The notes under the pieces are model-generated. The model saw only the letters and a program-made list of their open reading frames with translations, was not told where the DNA came from and did not search any database. 64,000 nt of DNA from Amorphoplanes friuliensis DSM 7358 (GTDB lineage Bacteria > Actinomycetota > Actinomycetes > Mycobacteriales > Micromonosporaceae): the NCBI RefSeq assembly GCF_000494755.1, contig NC_022657.1:4750001-4814000 (forward strand). The letters run 5' to 3'. Shown piece after piece: positions 61,473-64,000 of this stretch. The first letter of the stretch is position 1. Each line of letters begins with the position of its first letter. The position numbers were made by a program, and so were the translations under genes.

Positions 61473-61506
61473 CACTCCACCCGGGCCGAAAGTCCCGGGT
61501 GGAGTG
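61473..61506. terminator. Terminator hairpin containing DevR-type box 3
   Basis: Perfect 13-base arms (CACTCCACCCGGG and complement) with loop CCGAAAGT. The sequence GGGCCGAAAGTCCC at 61483-61496 in its centre is identical to box 1. It may terminate the Acg operon, act as an operator for the DoxX-like gene 90 bases downstream, or both. Confidence 0.65.
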
Positions 61507-61585
61507 GTCCCACGACTCTGCTGCGGACCCGGCCCCGGGGCGCTGAATAGAGGTGCAGGAAGACATCAGGAAGGACGTGGACGAC

Positions 61586-62161
61586 ATGACCGCCGCCACC
61601 CACCACAACGGCACCGCCACCCACCGCACGGCCGTGAGCCCCCCGACCGCAGCACCGGTCACCGTTCCCGCGACGACGACCGCAGGTCGCTACGTTCTCG
61701 GTGGGCTCCGGCTGGCCCTGGGCTGGATCTTCCTCTGGGCGTTCCTCGACAAGCTCTTCGGCCTGGGCCACTCGACCCCCGCGGCCAACGCCTGGATCGA
61801 CGGCGGCAGCCCGACCGCCGGCTTCCTCGGCAAGGCGGTGAGCGGCCCGTTCACCGGCTTCTACCACGGCATCGCCGGCGCGGCCTGGGCCGACTGGCTC
61901 TTCATGCTCGGTCTCGCCGGGATCGGCCTCGCCCTGATCGCCGGGGTCGCCCTGCGCATCGCCGGAGCCGCGGGTGCGCTGCTCATGGTCATGATGTGGA
62001 CCGCCGTGCTGCCCCCGGAAACCAACCCCTTCCTCGACGACCACCTGATCTACGCCGGGGTCCTGGTCCTCTTCGCCCTGACCGCGGCCGGCGAGACCCT
62101 CGGGCTCGGCAAGCTCTGGAACCGCCTGCCGATCGTCCGCCGCCTCCCCTGGCTCCGCTGA
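61586..62161 (+). CDS. DoxX-like membrane protein
   Basis: A 191-residue membrane protein with four helices after a polar 30-residue N-terminus rich in Thr/His. GRYVLGGLRLALGWIFLWAFLDKLFGLG and the later GALLMVMMWTAVLPPETNPFLDDHLIYAGVLVLFAL are typical of the DoxX/DoxD-like family, associated with quinone-linked thiol or sulfur redox reactions. ATG 61586 is preferred with GAAGGA ten bases upstream; GTG 61553 is in frame. Its position after the Acg pair and a DevR-type box links it to the dormancy-like group. Confidence 0.83.
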   Translation: MTAATHHNGTATHRTAVSPPTAAPVTVPATTTAGRYVLGGLRLALGWIFLWAFLDKLFGLGHSTPAANAWIDGGSPTAGFLGKAVSGPFTGFYHGIAGAAWADWLFMLGLAGIGLALIAGVALRIAGAAGALLMVMMWTAVLPPETNPFLDDHLIYAGVLVLFALTAAGETLGLGKLWNRLPIVRRLPWLR

Positions 62162-62179
62162 TCCTCTCCCCGTACGCCA

Positions 62180-62205
62180 GGCGGCACCCCTCACCGGGTG
62201 CCGCC
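62180..62205. terminator. Terminator hairpin
   Basis: Ten-base arms GGCGGCACCC and GGGTGCCGCC with loop CTCACC, between convergent DoxX-like and PEBP genes; a T-rich CTTCGTCGTT follows on the plus strand. Confidence 0.75.
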
Positions 62206-62214
62206 CTTCGTCGT

Positions 62215-62688
62215 TCAGGCGGGCGGCGCCTCCGAGGTGCCCGTGAGCAGACCCCGGCCGAGCGTGTGCGGGATCATCAGAATCTGGACCAGCGCCAGGC
62301 TCGCACCCTCGGGGACGTCGAGGACGGCCACGTCCAGGGCGGTCGCGCAGAAGATCATGCGGTGGGTGCCCGTGCCGGGCGGCGGGTTCGCACCCGACCA
62401 GCCCGCCACACCCAGCGAGTTCGTCAGCGGTGTCGTGTGCTCCCCATGAACCGGCTGGACGTCTTTCACCGCCCAGTGCCAGAGCCCGCCGGGGATCGGC
62501 GCGTCCGCGTCGAACGCGGTGAGGACCAGGCTGCGGGTCCCGGCCGGCAGTCCGTTCCAGTACAGAACGGGTGGCCGGTTGCCGCCGCTCGCCAGGGCGG
62601 TCGCGGGCAGCGGGCCGCCGTCGGTGAAGTCGGGGCTGCTCAGCCGGAACGCAGCCGCGGGGAACGCCAGGGCGTAGGGGTCGTACAC
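62215..62688 (-). CDS. PEBP family protein (YbhB/YbcL-like)
   Basis: A 157-residue phosphatidylethanolamine-binding-like protein. Motifs: SSPDFTDGGPLPATA, PPVLYWNGLPAGTRSLVLTAFDADAP (family DPDxP as DADAP), GLWHWAVKDV and GVAGWSGANPPPGTGTHRM. Cytoplasmic. GTG 62688 is selected because GAGGAGG lies five bases upstream. It is divergent from a MarR gene with two palindromes between, so it is probably repressed by that regulator. Ligand unknown. Confidence 0.9.
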   Translation of the reverse strand: MYDPYALAFPAAAFRLSSPDFTDGGPLPATALASGGNRPPVLYWNGLPAGTRSLVLTAFDADAPIPGGLWHWAVKDVQPVHGEHTTPLTNSLGVAGWSGANPPPGTGTHRMIFCATALDVAVLDVPEGASLALVQILMIPHTLGRGLLTGTSEAPPA

Positions 62689-62708
62689 GTGAGCCTCCTC
62701 GAGAGATG

Positions 62709-62723
62709 TACAGCAGTGCTGTA
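62709..62723. promoter_or_regulatory. MarR-type operator, copy 1
   Basis: TACAGCA-G-TGCTGTA, a perfect palindrome in the divergent gap between the PEBP and MarR genes, close to the PEBP ribosome binding site. Confidence 0.8.
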
Positions 62724-62734
62724 GAAACGAACTG

Positions 62735-62749
62735 TACAGCCATGCTGTA
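62735..62749. promoter_or_regulatory. MarR-type operator, copy 2
   Basis: TACAGC-CAT-GCTGTA, 26 bases centre-to-centre from copy 1, touching the TAGATT -10 (62748-62753) that stands seven bases before the leaderless MarR ATG. Confidence 0.78.
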
Positions 62750-62760
62750 GATTTGCTCCT

Positions 62761-63177
62761 ATGAGCGACAGCACAGCCGAGCTCGCCGAGGAGCTGAGGG
62801 CCGCCGTCGGCGACTTCGTCCGGCGGATCCGCGTGCACGACGGGATGCCACCGGGCCAGGCCGCGGTCCTCGGGCGGCTCTCCCGCGGCGGGCCGTTGCC
62901 CATCGCGGAGTTGGCGCGCGGCGAGCAGGTGAAGCACCAGTCGATGACACGTACCGTGAATCTGCTGCGCGACCAGGGCCTGGTCTCGACGACGCCGGGC
63001 GAGACCGACCGCCGCCAGGTGGTCGTGACCCTGACCGGCGCGGGAGCAGACGCCCTCGACGGCGAACGGCACCGGCGGGCCGTCGGCATCGACCGGGCGT
63101 TGCGCGAGGACCTGACCGCCGAGGAACGCGAACTCGTCCGGCTCATCCCCGGCATCCTGCGCAAACTCGCCCGCTGA
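62761..63177 (+). CDS. MarR-family transcriptional regulator
   Basis: A 138-residue winged-helix repressor: RRIRVHDGMPPGQAAVLGRLSRGGPLPIAELARGEQVKHQSMTRTVNLLRDQGLVSTTPGETDRRQVVVTLTGAG, the full MarR HTH and wing. Leaderless start with TAGATT upstream. It should bind the two TACAGC-type palindromes and control itself and the divergent PEBP gene. No Cys redox switch of the OhrR type is present, so a small-molecule ligand is likelier. Confidence 0.94.
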   Translation: MSDSTAELAEELRAAVGDFVRRIRVHDGMPPGQAAVLGRLSRGGPLPIAELARGEQVKHQSMTRTVNLLRDQGLVSTTPGETDRRQVVVTLTGAGADALDGERHRRAVGIDRALREDLTAEERELVRLIPGILRKLAR

Positions 63178-63223
63178 CCACCGGTCTTGCGCCACCGGCC
63201 GGGGCGGGCCAGGCTCGGTGCTC

Positions 63224-63874
63224 GTGGAGAGACCAGAGGACTTGCTCGGCGAGCGGTACCGGCTCGTCGCGCCCGCCGGGTCGCGCGGCCTGTCCCGCGT
63301 GTGGGACGGCTACGACGAGGTCCTGCGGTGTCCGGTCACCGCGCACCTCGTGGAGGCGCCGGCGGCCGGGGACGATCCGCGGTCGTTCGCCCTCGATCTG
63401 CGCCAGGAGGTGACCGCCGCCGCCGGCCTGCGGCACCCCGGGATGATCGCGGTACGGGATCTCGGGCGTACCGGTGAAGGGCATTTTGTGGTCTGCGAAT
63501 GGGTGGACGCGGCGCCGGCCGGGCGGCTGTCGTGGGGTGACGTCACGCAGGTCGCGCAGGTTGTCCTGGCCGCGCACCGTGCGGGGATCGTCCACGGTGG
63601 CATCGGCGCGGAGACCGTGCTCCGCGACCGGGCCGGCGCGGTGCGGGTGGCCGATTTCGGGATCGCGACGATGGCGGGCCGCCGGCCGTGGCCCCTCGAT
63701 GTTCCCGTGCCACCGTTCATCTCGCCCGACCGGCTGCGCGGCGCGCCCGGACCGCAGGTCGACGTGTCCGCGATCCTCGAGCTGATGCGACCCCTGACGG
63801 CAGGCACACCGGAGGAGCTCGTCGGGCGGCGACCGACCAGTAATGATCTTGTGGAGTGGCTCGTGGGACGATGA
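63224..63874 (+). CDS. Probable pseudokinase (Hanks-type protein kinase fold)
   Basis: A 216-residue protein with kinase-like order but missing catalytic residues. ERYRLVAPAGSRGLSRVWDGYDEVLRCPVTAHLVEAP resembles the N-lobe, with the usual Lys replaced by His in TAHLV. The HRDxKxxN catalytic loop reads HGGIGAETVLRD, lacking the catalytic Asp and Asn; DFG survives in VADFGIAT. It is also short at the C-terminus. Soluble, no sensor domain. Probably a scaffold or ATP-binding regulator. GTG 63224 is preferred, with GTG 63218 possible. Confidence 0.8.
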   Translation: MERPEDLLGERYRLVAPAGSRGLSRVWDGYDEVLRCPVTAHLVEAPAAGDDPRSFALDLRQEVTAAAGLRHPGMIAVRDLGRTGEGHFVVCEWVDAAPAGRLSWGDVTQVAQVVLAAHRAGIVHGGIGAETVLRDRAGAVRVADFGIATMAGRRPWPLDVPVPPFISPDRLRGAPGPQVDVSAILELMRPLTAGTPEELVGRRPTSNDLVEWLVGR

Positions 63875-63877
63875 GAC

Positions 63878-64000
63878 GTGTCGATCGCCGAGTTCAGCCA
63901 GACGTTCACCGTGCCCGCGCCCGCCGCGAAGGTCTTCGCCCACCTGGCCGAACCGGAGAGCTACATCGGCCTGTCACCGCTGGTCGTCGCCGTCCGAGAC
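63878..64000 (+). CDS. SRPBCC (START-like) family protein, 5' part only
   Basis: The first 41 codons of a gene cut by the window end. FSQTFTVPAPAAKVFAHLAEPESYIGLSPLVV is the opening strand and helix of the SRPBCC/polyketide cyclase-like fold, a hydrophobic-ligand binding domain. GTG start three bases after the stop of the pseudokinase gene, so likely co-transcribed. Function cannot be judged from this fragment. Confidence 0.7.
   Translation, partial: MSIAEFSQTFTVPAPAAKVFAHLAEPESYIGLSPLVVAVRD

Overview
The window is very GC-rich actinobacterial DNA: many GTG starts, dense four-base ATGA gene overlaps, and numerous genes whose start codon sits 6-7 bases after a TANNNT -10 box (leaderless transcription). 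The mix of DosR-type regulators, secreted ricin-lectin proteins and sporulating-actinomycete families suggests Micromonosporaceae, Actinoplanes-like; this is inference, as no rRNA or other taxonomic marker is present. I found about 70 protein genes, no tRNA or rRNA, no CRISPR, and only one gene-free stretch over 300 bases (about 24.17-24.61 kb).

Layout. 0-9.5 kb: MmcQ/TetR pair, hydrolase and dinucleotide-binding reductase behind twin operators, a membrane PAS-GGDEF cyclase, a secreted GH26-like glycosidase, an M19 dipeptidase and two unknowns. 9.5-13.6 kb: two-component system divergent from an ABC exporter. 13.6-20.8 kb: secreted HExxH protease, cyclase-family hydrolase, P-loop kinase, an unknown zinc-ribbon protein, and a MerR/VIT-VWA operon with a double palindromic operator. 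20.8-24.2 kb: secreted S33 peptidase, membrane-anchored ricin lectin, DUF4383 protein behind a sigma-B-like promoter. 24.2-30.1 kb: possible IS remnant, manganese catalase, DUF2243, CtaG-like protein, a decarboxylase fragment, an NRAMP transporter and a compact two-component pair. 30.1-33.0 kb: a tightly overlapping minus-strand operon of acyl-CoA-dehydrogenase-like protein, PIG-L deacetylase, NodS-like methyltransferase and GT2 glycosyltransferase, reminiscent of lipo-oligosaccharide modification. 33.1-36.2 kb: RHH protein, DUF4097 protein and DrrAB-type ABC transporter.

36.2-42.5 kb looks acquired: an AT-richer erythromycin-esterase-family gene, then an XRE regulator divergent from aldo/keto reductase, metallo-hydrolase and MFS exporter genes, with a 16-bp direct repeat on each side of the regulator-to-exporter block. 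42.5-46.1 kb: secreted alginate-lyase-like and lectin/beta-helix proteins in one operon, with LacI-like operators upstream. 46.1-55.8 kb: small enzymes, two TetR circuits with perfect palindromes, acyltransferase, LLM oxidoreductase, nucleoside hydrolase, ECF sigma factor with a membrane partner.

55.8-62.2 kb is the most coherent system: a DevR/DosR-like regulator, a DevS/DosT-like double-GAF histidine kinase, a pyridoxamine-oxidase-fold protein, two Acg-type nitroreductases and a DoxX-like membrane protein, with three near-identical GGGACTTTCGGCCC-type boxes. It resembles a hypoxia/nitric-oxide dormancy regulon. The window ends with a MarR/PEBP pair, a probable pseudokinase and a truncated SRPBCC gene.
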